In this document: positions 53,075 to 61,712 of the stretch, piece after piece
Position numbering within the stretch: position 1 is the stretch's first letter
How the letters are laid out: each line of letters starts with the position of its first letter
Source of the DNA: an uncultured Elusimicrobia bacterium
GTDB taxonomy: Bacteria; Elusimicrobiota; Elusimicrobia; Elusimicrobiales; Elusimicrobiaceae
NCBI GenBank assembly: GCA_947306425.1
Contig: CAMZGO010000001.1
Span: forward strand, 124,001-188,000
Reading direction: 5' to 3'
DNA: 64,000 nucleotides
Notes under the pieces: generated by a model
Told to the model about the DNA's origin: nothing
Databases searched by the model: none
Seen by the model: only the letters and a program-made list of their open reading frames with translations
Program-made: the position numbers and the translations under genes

Positions 53075-53878
53075 TTATTTTTTTGTTCTTGTTAAAACAT
53101 AATAAGCGGGTTCTTGTCCGCGGAAAGTATAATCGCCGCTTTTCCACTCAAAGAACATATATTCTTTGCCGTCAATCTTTTTAATTTCGTAAGCGGAAGC
53201 GGTTTTGTCACCGTGGTGTAAGACCTTGCCCTTAGTCCAGGTAATTGCGGGGGACATCGGTGTTTTGCCTTTCGGTAATAAGGTTAATGTTTTTAAAAAC
53301 AAATCGCCTTTCCAAAATTTTCTGCCGGGGTTAAAATCGCTTTGTTTGAAAACGAAATCAACCGCTTGCCATTTACCGATTGCCTTTTTATCATTTTCAA
53401 AAGGTAAGTTTACATCATCATAGCGGATATTTGCCGCCTTGCGTAAAACATAATAAGAGGGTTCCATACCAAGGCAGGTATAATCGCCGCTTTTCCATTG
53501 GAAAAGTAAATATGTTTCGCCGTCAATTTCCTTTATTATATAAGCGGAGTCTGCCTTGTCAACCGGGTTTAAAATATGGCCTTTGGTCCAAGAAAATACG
53601 GAATTTAAAATTTTACCTTCCGGCAAAATAATTAAGTCCTTCAAAAACAAATCATTTCTTAATTCTGTTTTTTTAGGGTCAAAATCCTGGGGGTTATCAA
53701 CGAAAGCAACGGAAGTCCAATACCCTTGCAAGGCCTCGTCGTTTATAAAAGGCAAATTAACTTCATCTTGTTTGGGGTTAAGTTTTGCGCCCGGGAATAC
53801 CGCTTTACAATTCGTTTGTGCCAAAAGCGGCGTTATTAAACCGACAAATAATGCTAACATCAATGTTAATTTTTTCAT
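53075..53878 (-). CDS. Secreted protein with two tandem copies of a ~110-residue domain
   Basis: A signal peptide (KKLTLMLALFVGLITPLLA) is followed by two homologous units. Unit 1 is about residues 36-145 (DEVNLPFINDEALQGYWTSV ... LFQWKSGDYTCLGMEPSYYVL); unit 2 is about 153-264 (DDVNLPFENDKKAIGKWQAV ... FFEWKSGDYTFRGQEPAYYVL). From memory, similar units occur at the C-terminus of BlaR1-like proteins in Firmicutes, but I cannot verify this. It is the last gene of an ECF-sigma module and probably its regulated product or a sensor partner. Confidence 0.75.
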   Translation of the reverse strand: MKKLTLMLALFVGLITPLLAQTNCKAVFPGAKLNPKQDEVNLPFINDEALQGYWTSVAFVDNPQDFDPKKTELRNDLFLKDLIILPEGKILNSVFSWTKGHILNPVDKADSAYIIKEIDGETYLLFQWKSGDYTCLGMEPSYYVLRKAANIRYDDVNLPFENDKKAIGKWQAVDFVFKQSDFNPGRKFWKGDLFLKTLTLLPKGKTPMSPAITWTKGKVLHHGDKTASAYEIKKIDGKEYMFFEWKSGDYTFRGQEPAYYVLTRTKK

Positions 53879-53886
53879 AATTTCTC

Positions 53887-54195
53887 CTATTGGAAATGAA
53901 TATACCCGGGGTTTGATTCAAGACCGCGCGGGCCGCTTTCGCCGAAATTTTGGCCTGCTAAATCATCGCTGCTTAAACTGTATACGGCATTGGGACCCAA
54001 GTAACGGATTTCGGTATTCTTTTTATAAACACTTAACCCGATTAATAATAAAATACCGCCCAAAACCAAAGCCCATTGTAAGCGCACCGGTGTGTTGGCT
54101 TTTTGCAGTAAAGCCGTTTTGATACGCATTTTGGCATTGTTTTTCGGCTCAAAACCGCTGCTGAGTAAAGCAGATACTGTATTTTTATTATTCAT
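53887..54195 (-). CDS. Small membrane protein paired with an ECF sigma factor (possible anti-sigma)
   Basis: A 102-aa protein with a cytoplasmic N-terminal ~40 residues, one membrane helix (ALVLGGILLLIGLSVY) and a short exported C-terminus. It overlaps the sigma gene by 8 nt, the position of an anti-sigma factor, but has no zinc-finger HxxxCxxC motif. The role is inferred from context and from the parallel module at 55410. Confidence 0.6.
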   Translation of the reverse strand: MNNKNTVSALLSSGFEPKNNAKMRIKTALLQKANTPVRLQWALVLGGILLLIGLSVYKKNTEIRYLGPNAVYSLSSDDLAGQNFGESGPRGLESNPGYIHFQ

Positions 54196-54691
54196 AATCT
54201 TTCCCGAATTTCATTTTGATTTTTTTAACTGCCCTGTGCAAAATGACACCAACATTGCTTTGCGTTAAGCCCGTAATTGTTGCAATTTCCGTCTGCTTTA
54301 AATGCTGGTAATAATGCAAGTTTAAAATTTCCCTTTCCTGTTGCGATAATATTTGTAAGGATTCTTGCAATCGTTTTTCTTTATCATCTTGTTCTAATTT
54401 AGCGGCGGGGTTATCTTGCGATGAGGTAAGTGTTTCTTCCTGCTCGCTTGTAAAAGAAAAGATTGAACGGAATTTCCTCCATCTAAAAAAATCTACCGAC
54501 ACACTTCTTGCTATTACAAAAACCCAAACTTCTAAACTTGCTTTACCTGAATTATAACTGTCAAATTTCTTATATAACTTTTCAAAGATAGAGGAAGTTA
54601 AGTCCTCCGCTTCCTGCTCGTTTTGACAATGATAGCGTGCATAGTTGTAAATGCGTAAAAAGAAATTTTCGTATAATTCGTCAAATGTCAT
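54188..54691 (-). CDS. ECF sigma factor (module 2)
   Basis: A 167-aa sigma-70 family factor with only regions 2 and 4. Region 2 is FDELYENFFLRIYNYARYHC and EAEDLTSSIFEKLYKKF; region 4 is LSQQEREILNLHYYQHLKQTEIATITGLTQSNVGVILHRAVKKIK. ATG 54691 with AGAGG upstream is preferred over the earlier frame start. It overlaps the downstream membrane-protein gene, typical of sigma/anti-sigma pairs. Confidence 0.9.
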   Translation of the reverse strand: MTFDELYENFFLRIYNYARYHCQNEQEAEDLTSSIFEKLYKKFDSYNSGKASLEVWVFVIARSVSVDFFRWRKFRSIFSFTSEQEETLTSSQDNPAAKLEQDDKEKRLQESLQILSQQEREILNLHYYQHLKQTEIATITGLTQSNVGVILHRAVKKIKMKFGKDYE

Positions 54692-54765
54692 TTTTGCCTC
54701 TTTTAAGCCCGTCACTAATTATTACGCAAGTGTTTTAAAAATATTACAAAATTTTTTTAAGCAAG

Positions 54766-54795
54766 TAAAAACCGCAGGTTTTTTGGCCCTGCGGT
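54766..54795 (-). terminator. Intrinsic terminator between the two ECF modules
   Basis: ACCGCAGG/CCTGCGGT (8 bp) followed by TTTTTAC on the minus strand. It separates the module ending at 54823 from the sigma gene at 54691. Confidence 0.75.
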
Positions 54796-54822
54796 AGTTT
54801 TAGTTGTTCCCGTTAGGAAATG

Positions 54823-55401
54823 TTATATTTGGTCCGGCATAGGTTTCGGCGGCAAGTTGTCAACTTCAAAAGGATGAGCATCTTCTTTCGCAAAAGGGCA
54901 ACCTTCGCCTTTTTGGCCTTTACATCCGCAACCTTTTCCGTCTTTAGGTCCTTTATGACCTTTGTGCCAAAAGCCCTTGTTCCCGTGATGTTTTGACCCT
55001 TTAAAAGCTTCCCTGTCTTTATTCCAAGGAGGTCTAAATAACATAGGTTTTTCACCGGAAATAATTTTCTTGGTTATTTCGTCAACATGTTTAGTTTTGG
55101 CTTCTTCGGTTTTCATTTTTTCAAGTTTCGCTTTCATTTCAGTAACACGTTTTTCAAGTTGGACATTACGTTCTTCCATTTGTTTTAAGTGTTTATCATA
55201 ATTTGCGGCAACTTTCTCTTTGATTTGTTTTTCAATTGCCGGTTTTTTCTTATCAGATGCTTTATTATATTTTTCAACAAGCGTATTCATTTCTTCAATG
55301 GACTTTTTCATATCTTCACGCGGAGTATCTTTTGCATTAACAAAAGTTACTGCACCGGCTAAAAAAGCCACAGAAACTATTGCGAGTATAAACTTTTTCA
55401 T
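54823..55401 (-). CDS. Periplasmic coiled-coil protein with Gly/His/Lys/Cys-rich tail
   Basis: A 192-aa protein with signal peptide (KKFILAIVSVAFLAGAVTFV), a long charged coiled coil (residues about 30-115, e.g. MEERNVQLEKRVTEMKAKLE) and a C-terminal tail rich in His, Gly, Lys and Cys (GFWHKGHKGPKDGKGCGCKG). The layout resembles CpxP/Spy-type envelope-stress proteins, and the tail could bind metal. Sequence similarity to those families is not evident. It follows the anti-sigma gene by 8 nt, so it is probably part of the regulon output. Confidence 0.7.
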   Translation of the reverse strand: MKKFILAIVSVAFLAGAVTFVNAKDTPREDMKKSIEEMNTLVEKYNKASDKKKPAIEKQIKEKVAANYDKHLKQMEERNVQLEKRVTEMKAKLEKMKTEEAKTKHVDEITKKIISGEKPMLFRPPWNKDREAFKGSKHHGNKGFWHKGHKGPKDGKGCGCKGQKGEGCPFAKEDAHPFEVDNLPPKPMPDQI

Positions 55402-55409
55402 AATCTCTC

Positions 55410-55850
55410 CTAGAATTCTTGCATATAGGAAAACAGATCTTCAAAATCTGTTTCCAAAGATGTTAGGTCAGTATTTATATCTTCTAAATTTAAACTTGCA
55501 GGATGTTTGATACTAACCAATGGCTTTTTAGTTGTAAACTCAAAAGCCGTAAAGCCTATAGCAAGCGCAAATGCGCCGCATACCAAGGCCGGATAGACCC
55601 ACCTCAAACCTCGCATACCTTTAAGGAAACCAATTTTAAAACTTGCCGTTTTTTGGGTTTCTATATTGGCGGGTATGCAAAATTCCGGGGCAATTTTGGG
55701 TGCGAGAGCAGCCGTTGTTAAAGCACAAGTATGCAATATATTCTGGCACTCTTTACAAGTTTTTAAGTGCTCCAAAAAAGCTGTTGTTTTTTCGTCTTCA
55801 AGTTCACCGTAAGCGTAAAGCAAAGCATTATTTTCTTCTTTACAAGGCAT
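55410..55850 (-). CDS. Zinc-finger anti-sigma factor (module 1)
   Basis: A 146-aa membrane protein. The N-terminal ~40 residues form an anti-sigma zinc-finger domain (LLYAYGELEDEKTTAFLEHL followed by KTCKEC, i.e. H-x3-C-x2-C), followed by one membrane helix (VYPALVCGAFALAIGFTAF) and a short exported acidic C-terminus. It overlaps the sigma gene by 11 nt. It should hold the sigma factor at the membrane until a signal arrives. Confidence 0.85.
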   Translation of the reverse strand: MPCKEENNALLYAYGELEDEKTTAFLEHLKTCKECQNILHTCALTTAALAPKIAPEFCIPANIETQKTASFKIGFLKGMRGLRWVYPALVCGAFALAIGFTAFEFTTKKPLVSIKHPASLNLEDINTDLTSLETDFEDLFSYMQEF

Positions 55851-56385
55851 ATTCTTCCCCCAAACTTATTTGCAATTTTTTTATTGCACGATTTAAACGG
55901 GCAAGTGCTGTTCCGAGCGGGCAATTTAAAACTTCTGCAATTTCTTTAAAACTTAAATATTGACGAAGTAAAATAATTTCTTTATCTTTTTCAGGCAATT
56001 CCTCAATTTTAGCAAGAATATTATCTAAAGATATTTTGGACATTACTTGCTTTTCCGTATTTTCTTTAGACGGGAAAATGTCCGCGCTTTCGTCTTCCGG
56101 TAAACTTGCAAATTTACTTCCGGCGCGAAAATAATCAGTTATATTATTCCTTGCTACCGTAAAAAGCCATGCTTTAAAATTACCTTTCTCATGATAGTCT
56201 TTAAGTTTTGTTAAAGCTTTCACCAAAGTATCTTGGTAAATATCTTGTGCGGCTGCTTCATTTTTAACACTGTAGAAAATAAAGGAATATAAACCCTCTT
56301 TATACTGTTCTACGAGTAAACCAAAGGCCTCGCCGTTACCGCTTTTTACTGCTTTGATTATTTCTTGCTCGTTTATCTCTTTCAT
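55840..56385 (-). CDS. ECF sigma factor (module 1)
   Basis: A 181-aa RpoE-type factor: region 2 (FGLLVEQYKEGLYSFIFYSV, AAAQDIYQDTLVKALTKL, KAWLFTVARNNITDYFR) and region 4 (IEELPEKDKEIILLRQYLSFKEIAEVLNCPLGTALARLNRAIKKLQ). ATG 56385 is preferred over the upstream Met at 56400. It heads the first of two successive sigma/membrane/secreted-protein modules. Confidence 0.92.
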   Translation of the reverse strand: MKEINEQEIIKAVKSGNGEAFGLLVEQYKEGLYSFIFYSVKNEAAAQDIYQDTLVKALTKLKDYHEKGNFKAWLFTVARNNITDYFRAGSKFASLPEDESADIFPSKENTEKQVMSKISLDNILAKIEELPEKDKEIILLRQYLSFKEIAEVLNCPLGTALARLNRAIKKLQISLGEEYAL

Positions 56386-56440
56386 ACTAGTTAAACGCAA
56401 AACCCCAAAATTTTATTGCATTACACTTTGAATTTTATCA

Positions 56441-56481
56441 AATTTAAAACGGTAGCGTGAGGTAAAAATGCACGCTACCGT
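56441..56481 (-). terminator. Intrinsic terminator after the ferritin-like gene
   Basis: ACGGTAGCGTG/CACGCTACCGT (11 bp, 11-nt loop) followed on the minus strand by TTTTAAATTT. Confidence 0.8.
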
Positions 56482-56515
56482 AGTAATTTTAGAAAAAACA
56501 AATATGATAAATATT

Positions 56516-57025
56516 TTATTTCTTTTTACAATTTAAACTTTTAACATCTTCCCAAATATCTTCAAGATCCTGTTCATGTTCAAGTTCTTCTTCCAAGATT
56601 TTGACAAGCATTTTATGTGTTACAGGGTCCCTCCCGTTAAGCATTTTAATGAGATTGCTATAAACGGATATCGCACAACGTTCGGAACGTAAATTCTGTT
56701 CAAGAATGACTTTTGCATCATGGTCCTTAGGTGCCTCGTAACCGCAAGTGGAATATTTATACCACATTTTAGGTTCAATTACAGGCGTTCCCCCAAGTTC
56801 AATGATACGTTTAGCAAGTTTTTTTGCGTGGTCTAATTCCTCTGCGGCGTGTTCTTCAAGTTCAGGTAATAAATTAGGCCGCGGCATACCGCTTGCCACT
56901 TGTGCACCTTCCATATATTGAATATAAGCAAGCCATTCATCACAATAGGCCTTGTTTAATTCCTCAACTAACAAAGGTACTTTTACCCCCGCCTTTTCTA
57001 CTATATTGACTGCTAACTTTCCCAT
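56516..57025 (-). CDS. Ferritin-like / bacterioferritin-type iron protein
   Basis: A 169-aa four-helix protein with two ExxH-type half-sites: ELEEHAAEELDHAKKLAKRI (helix 2) and EEELEHEQDLEDIW (helix 4), plus Glu/Tyr residues in helix 1 (AYCDEWLAYIQYMEGA) and EQNLRSERCAISVYSNLI in helix 3. This is the diiron ligand pattern of bacterioferritin or Dps-like proteins. It would store iron or detoxify peroxide. It is a single-gene unit with its own promoter, operator-like repeat and terminator. Confidence 0.88.
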   Translation of the reverse strand: MGKLAVNIVEKAGVKVPLLVEELNKAYCDEWLAYIQYMEGAQVASGMPRPNLLPELEEHAAEELDHAKKLAKRIIELGGTPVIEPKMWYKYSTCGYEAPKDHDAKVILEQNLRSERCAISVYSNLIKMLNGRDPVTHKMLVKILEEELEHEQDLEDIWEDVKSLNCKKK

Positions 57026-57039
57026 ATATTCTTCCCCCT

Positions 57040-57103
57040 TTAACTATTTTATATTATTTATAATAGTTAATTTAGATTAGCATTTATTTTGCTGATTTGT
57101 CAA
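57040..57103 (-). promoter_or_regulatory. Promoter and inverted-repeat operator of the ferritin-like gene
   Basis: On the minus strand TTGACA (57103-57098), an 18-nt spacer and TAATCT (57079-57074). Covering the expected start is an inverted repeat TTAACTATT/AATAGTTAA (57040-57070) with an inner TATTAT-TT-ATAATA. The inner part is reminiscent of PerR/Fur-type boxes, which suits an iron-storage gene, but the regulator is inferred. Confidence 0.6.
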
Positions 57104-57218
57104 GTATTTTTTAGGAAATTTTAGTTTTGCATCTCATCACTTCTCCACCTTTCTTATGAAAAAGTGGCGTAATTGAAAATACTTTTTTTATTTTATCGCA
57201 GGGGGGTTAAAATAGGTC

Positions 57219-57250
57219 TTGACAGATGTTTTTTTTTTTTTTTGTATAAT
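57219..57250 (+). promoter_or_regulatory. Pilin promoter with T15 tract in its spacer
   Basis: TTGACA (57219-57224) and TATAAT (57245-57250) with a 20-nt spacer, GATG-T15-G. The upstream TTAAAATAGGTC matches the 35229 pilin promoter exactly, and a GGGGGGTTAAA stretch resembles the 15914 promoter. Confidence 0.65.
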
Positions 57251-57301
57251 TTTAAGGTAAAAATATTTTAAAATGCTTTATAAAGCAAATTAGGAGAGTT
57301 T

Positions 57302-57802
57302 ATGAAAGAAATAAAAAATAGCAGTCAAGGTTTTACTTTACTTGAGTTGTTGGTAGTAGTTTTAATTATCGGTATACTTGCAGCTATTGCTTTGCCGCAA
57401 TATAAAAACGCACGCGATAAGGCTGTTATATCCGCTTTTTTACCTATGATTAATGCCATTAAAGAGGCTGAAGAAGTTTATTTTATGACGCATGGGGAGT
57501 ATGCAAGAAATTTAGAAACTTTAGATATAGATGTAACAAAAGACGGTTCTTGTTCAAAATATCACAATATGATGTTTTGCAAAAAAGAATATATAAATTT
57601 ATCATATAATGGATCAACTCTAACAGGGGCTCTTTCTTTTTTTTATTGCCCTTCTTTTACAGAAAAAATGGACGTATATAATTACTCTTCTTGCGCTTCT
57701 ACAAAATTAGTAAAGGCAACTATTTATTTATCTAATCATTCCACAAAACCAAATAGAGTTGAATGTTCCGGTCCAAGTAAACTTTGTGAGATGTTTACAT
57801 AA
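57302..57802 (+). CDS. Type IV pilin-like protein
   Basis: A 166-aa pilin/pseudopilin: leader ending SSQG before Phe, TLLELLVVVLIIGILAAIALPQY with Glu5, then a globular part with six Cys. A leader palindrome (GCTTTATAAAGC) and AGGAGA precede the ATG. Only the N-terminal ~50 residues are closely similar to the other three pilins, which differ in the globular domain. Confidence 0.9.
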   Translation: MKEIKNSSQGFTLLELLVVVLIIGILAAIALPQYKNARDKAVISAFLPMINAIKEAEEVYFMTHGEYARNLETLDIDVTKDGSCSKYHNMMFCKKEYINLSYNGSTLTGALSFFYCPSFTEKMDVYNYSSCASTKLVKATIYLSNHSTKPNRVECSGPSKLCEMFT

Positions 57803-57879
57803 AAACCCCTGCGCTAAAATTAACACAGAGGTTTTCGTTTTATTAGAAAAAACTTTGATTTTCTCTACGATGACAAGCT

Positions 57880-58266
57880 CAAAAAATAGAAGCGAACGAG
57901 AATGCCCGCGCATCGCGCAGCAGATTTAAGATGATTTTTAATTTATAACCCCACCCCCAACCCCTCACCTTTGTAAACAAAGGGGCGGGGAGTAATAAGA
58001 AGTAATTTTTAATTTTCTCTGCGACGAATAAAATAAAGCCAAACCGAGAGTATAACCTGTCAATTATTTTTGAGGAAATTTCAATTTTTACTGCGACGAC
58101 AAAAAAGTTTAGAACCGTAGCGCGCAAGCGTGTTTTCGCGCTGCGATGCAGATTTAAGATGATTTTTTATTTTTATCTGACGACGTGTACCAAGAAGTAA
58201 AACGAACGAAGTGAGTTTGCGGTACTCTAGGAAGATAAAAATAAAAAAGCGCTTAAATATGCAAGC
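57880..58266. repeat. Cluster of mosaic intergenic repeats
   Basis: The 567-nt gap between the convergent pilin and tuf genes holds at least three modules. Copy one of GCAGATTTAAGATGATT is at 57920-57944; a CpG-rich module with AACCGTAGCGCGCAAGCG and TTCGCGCTGCGA is at about 58100-58147; and a full ~119-bp copy at 58148-58266 is shared with 17923-18042 in inverted orientation. A CCCCTCACCTTTG/CAAAGGGG-type inverted repeat lies at about 57955-57990. There is no credible gene. Confidence 0.75.
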
Positions 58267-58313
58267 ACGTTTCGCGCGTTTGTGGACATAATGCGGAACG
58301 TTAACACGTAAAC

Positions 58314-58350
58314 AATAAAAAAATACCCCTGCTTTTGACAGGGGTATTTT
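58314..58350 (-). terminator. Intrinsic terminator of the str operon (after tuf)
   Basis: AATACCCCTG/CAGGGGTATT (10 bp, 7-nt loop) followed on the minus strand by seven T. It ends transcription after tuf and separates this cluster from everything downstream. Confidence 0.9.
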
Positions 58351-58369
58351 AGTTATTGCTAGTTAAAAA

Positions 58370-59557
58370 CTACTCAATAATCTTGGTAACAACACCTGCA
58401 CCTACCGTATGACCACCTTCGCGGATTGCAAATCTTACGCCTTCTTCCATTGCAATCGGGGTAATCAATGTAACTTCAATCTCGGCATTGTCGCCCGGCA
58501 TAATCATGTCACCTTTGAATTGTAATTCACCGGTTACATCGGTTGTTCTGAAATAAAACTGCGGTTTATAACCCGGTGTTAAAGGTGTATGGCGCCCGCC
58601 TTCATCTTTCTTCAAGATGTAAACTTGGCCTGTAAATTTCTTATGCGGGGTGATGGTTTTCGGGGCTGCAAGTACTTGTCCGCGTTCTACTTGATTCTTA
58701 TCAATACCGCGGAGTAAAATACCTACGTTATCGCCTGCTAAACCTTCATCCAATAATTTGCGGAACATTTCAATACCTGTCGCAACAGTATTTAATGTGT
58801 CCCTAAAACCAATGATTTCCAACGCATCACCGACTTTTACCTTACCTCTTTCAATTCTTCCGGTTGCTACTGTTCCGCGACCTGTAATTGAAAATACGTC
58901 TTCTACTGCCATCAAGAAAGGTTTATCAGTTTCGCGTTTCGGTTCAGGTATCCAGGTATCTAATGCATTAAGTAAGTTCTTAATTGCAGGGATACCAAGT
59001 TCAGATGTATCACCTTCAATTGCTTTTAATGCACTGCCGCGGATAATCGGGGTTTCTTTATCAAAGCCATATTTTACGAGTAAATCGCGGACTTCTTCTT
59101 CTACTAAGTCCAACATGTCTTTATCTTCTACTAAATCTACTTTGTTTAAAAATACTACCAACTTCGGAACGTTAACTTGTTTTGCTAACAATACGTGTTC
59201 TTTGGTTTGTGGCATCGCACCATCTACTGCTGATACTACCAAGATTGCACCGTCCATTTGTGCAGCACCGGTAATCATGTTCTTAATATAATCAGCGTGG
59301 CCCGGACAGTCAATGTGTGCATAATGCCTGTTGTCTGATTCGTATTCAACGTGTGATACGGCTACTGTTACGATTTTGCTTGCGTCGCGTACTACACCGC
59401 CTTTCGCAATATCGCTGTATGCCATTTCTTTACTTTTACCTTCGCTGGCTAATACTTTCGTCATAGCTGCGGTTAAGGTCGTCTTACCATGGTCAACGTG
59501 GCCGATTGTTCCAACGTTAACGTGTGGTTTGCTTCTTGAGAACTTCTCCTTTGCCAT
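58370..59557 (-). CDS. tuf: Elongation factor Tu
   Basis: The GTPase that delivers aminoacyl-tRNA to the ribosome. The 395-aa sequence carries [11 protein letters not shown] (P-loop), [20 protein letters not shown] (G3) and NKVDLVED (G4), with domains 2 and 3 complete to GVVTKIIE. It follows fusA by 46 nt, a spacer holding a strong hairpin (59578-59598), and has AAAGGAG before the ATG. Confidence 0.98.
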   Translation of the reverse strand: MAKEKFSRSKPHVNVGTIGHVDHGKTTLTAAMTKVLASEGKSKEMAYSDIAKGGVVRDASKIVTVAVSHVEYESDNRHYAHIDCPGHADYIKNMITGAAQMDGAILVVSAVDGAMPQTKEHVLLAKQVNVPKLVVFLNKVDLVEDKDMLDLVEEEVRDLLVKYGFDKETPIIRGSALKAIEGDTSELGIPAIKNLLNALDTWIPEPKRETDKPFLMAVEDVFSITGRGTVATGRIERGKVKVGDALEIIGFRDTLNTVATGIEMFRKLLDEGLAGDNVGILLRGIDKNQVERGQVLAAPKTITPHKKFTGQVYILKKDEGGRHTPLTPGYKPQFYFRTTDVTGELQFKGDMIMPGDNAEIEVTLITPIAMEEGVRFAIREGGHTVGAGVVTKIIE

Positions 59558-59577
59558 AATATCTCCTTTAAATTAAA

Positions 59578-59598
59578 GCCCGCCCGCAAGGGGCGGGC
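59578..59598 (-). promoter_or_regulatory. Hairpin between fusA and tuf
   Basis: GCCCGCCC/GGGCGGGC (8 bp, all G/C) with a 5-nt loop. On the minus strand it is followed by TTTAATTTAAAGGAG, not a clean U-run, so it is more likely an attenuator, processing or mRNA-stability element than a full terminator. Confidence 0.5.
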
Positions 59599-59603
59599 AA
59601 ATT

Positions 59604-61706
59604 TTATTTAGCCGCTACGGCTGTTTTCTTCTCAATAATAGTTTTGGCTACGTTACCCGGAACAGGCTCATAGTGGCTGGGTTCCATGGTAAATGATGCA
59701 CGCCCTTGAGAAAGTGAACGTACAGTTGTTGCATAACCAAACATTTCAGCGAGAGGCACTTGTGCTTTAATATATTTTGCATTACCTCTATCGCCCATTT
59801 CACCGATTTTGGCCCTTCTTGAACTGAGGTCACCCATAATGTCGCCCATATTAGATTCAGGGGTTACAACTTCAACCTTCATGATAGGTTCAAGTAACAC
59901 AGGATTTGCTTTTTTAGCACCCTCTTTTAAACCCATAGAGGCGGCAATTTTAAATGCCATTTCAGAAGAGTCAACTTCGTGGAAAGAACCGTCATAAACA
60001 GCGGCCCTTATATCAACAAGGGGATACCCTGCCAAAGCACCGCTTTCAAGAGCTTCACGGCAACCCTTTTCAATAGCGGGGATATATTCACGAGGAATAC
60101 GACCTTGGGTAATCTCATTGACAAATTCAAAACCTTTACCGGCAGGAAGAGGCTCAAGGCGCAAGAATACGTGGCCGTATTGACCTTTACCGCCGGACTG
60201 CCTGATAAATTTGCTTTCTTGTTGTACTGTCTTGGTAATTGTTTCCCTATATGCAACTTGCGGTGCACCGACATTTGCCTGAACGTTAAACTCGCGTTTC
60301 ATACGGTCAACTAAAATATCTAAGTGCAATTCACCCATACCGGAAATAACGGTTTGTCCGGTTTCTTCATCCGTTTTAACGCGGAATGTTTGGTCTTCTT
60401 CAGCAAGTTTTGCCAAAGCATTAGACATTTTATCAGAATCGTCTTTAGACTTCGGTTCAACTGCGATAGAAATGACCGGTTCAGGGAAAGTAATACTTTC
60501 AAGAACAATCGGGTGATCCGGGGAGCAAAAAGTTTGCCCAACGGAAGCATTTTTCAAAGCGACTGTTGCTGCAATATCGCCAGCTCTGAGAGATTTAACT
60601 TCTTCTCTCTTATTTGCGTGTAAGCGCATGATACGGCCGACGCGTTCTTCCGCATTTTTAGACGGGAACAACACTGTATCGCCTGCATCAAGTTTACCGG
60701 AATAAATTCTGAAGAAAGATAACTTGCCGACATAAGGATCCGTCTGGATTTTGAAGAGTAAAGCGCAGAACGGGTCTTTATCAGAATGGCTTCTGGTAAC
60801 TTCCTCACCTGTATCGGGGTTTGTACCTTTTACAGCAGGAATATCAAGCGGTGAAGGCAAATAATAACAAACAGCATCAAGTAATGGTTGAACACCTTTG
60901 TTTTTGTAAGAAGAACCGCAAACAACCGGGAAGAATTTACCCGTTAATGTTCCTTTGCGGATAGCAGCGCGGATTTCTTCTTCGGTAAAATTGGTTTCGC
61001 CGTTTAAATAGCGTTCCATTATTTTATCGTCAAAGTCTGCTAACTTTTCAAGCATATGCGTGCGTGCTGCTTGTGCTTCCTCAACTAAATCTGCTGGAAT
61101 ATCAACTTCATTAAATTCAGCACCGTTATGATCGCCGGACCATATAAGGCCTTTCATTTTAATGATATCAACAACACCTTTAAATTGGTCTTCCGCACCG
61201 ATTGGAATTTGAATTGGGCAAGCATTACCTCCCAACTTTTCAACAATAGATTTTGCTGAACGTTGGAAATTTGCACCAACTCTGTCCATCTTGTTAATAT
61301 AGGCGATGCGCGGGACACCGTATTTATCTGCCTGGCGCCAAACTGTTTCAGATTGAGGTTCAACACCTTGTACACCGTCAAAACAGCATACTGCACCATC
61401 AAGAACACGAAGTGAACGTTCTACTTCAGCGGTAAAGTCCACGTGTCCCGGGGTATCAATGATGTTGAATTGGCAATCACGCCATTTGCAGTAAACAGCG
61501 GCTGAAGTAATGGTAATACCTCTTTCGCGTTCCTGTTCCATCCAGTCGGTAACTGATGCACCGTCGTGTGTTTCACCAATTTTGTGGGTGCGGCCCGTAT
61601 AATACAAAATACGTTCTGTGGTTGTTGTTTTACCGGCATCAATGTGCGCGATAATACCGATATTTCTGATTTTCTCTAAAGGAAATTTTTGCAAATCGTC
61701 AGCCAT
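59604..61706 (-). CDS. fusA: Elongation factor G
   Basis: The translocation GTPase. The 700-aa sequence contains [19 protein letters not shown] (P-loop), [20 protein letters not shown] (G3), [10 protein letters not shown] (G4) and the C-terminal domains with [13 protein letters not shown] and [20 protein letters not shown]. It lies between rpsG (6 nt upstream) and tuf, in canonical str-operon order. Confidence 0.98.
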   Translation of the reverse strand: MADDLQKFPLEKIRNIGIIAHIDAGKTTTTERILYYTGRTHKIGETHDGASVTDWMEQERERGITITSAAVYCKWRDCQFNIIDTPGHVDFTAEVERSLRVLDGAVCCFDGVQGVEPQSETVWRQADKYGVPRIAYINKMDRVGANFQRSAKSIVEKLGGNACPIQIPIGAEDQFKGVVDIIKMKGLIWSGDHNGAEFNEVDIPADLVEEAQAARTHMLEKLADFDDKIMERYLNGETNFTEEEIRAAIRKGTLTGKFFPVVCGSSYKNKGVQPLLDAVCYYLPSPLDIPAVKGTNPDTGEEVTRSHSDKDPFCALLFKIQTDPYVGKLSFFRIYSGKLDAGDTVLFPSKNAEERVGRIMRLHANKREEVKSLRAGDIAATVALKNASVGQTFCSPDHPIVLESITFPEPVISIAVEPKSKDDSDKMSNALAKLAEEDQTFRVKTDEETGQTVISGMGELHLDILVDRMKREFNVQANVGAPQVAYRETITKTVQQESKFIRQSGGKGQYGHVFLRLEPLPAGKGFEFVNEITQGRIPREYIPAIEKGCREALESGALAGYPLVDIRAAVYDGSFHEVDSSEMAFKIAASMGLKEGAKKANPVLLEPIMKVEVVTPESNMGDIMGDLSSRRAKIGEMGDRGNAKYIKAQVPLAEMFGYATTVRSLSQGRASFTMEPSHYEPVPGNVAKTIIEKKTAVAAK

Positions 61707-61712
61707 AACAAC

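Noticed and set aside
57803-58369. A gene in the 567-nt gap between the fourth pilin and tuf
   Set aside because: The short frames there cover repeat modules, lack ribosome-binding sites and have no protein-like composition.
59648-61642. Several open frames inside fusA on both strands
   Set aside because: They are shadows of a highly conserved gene and have no independent signals.
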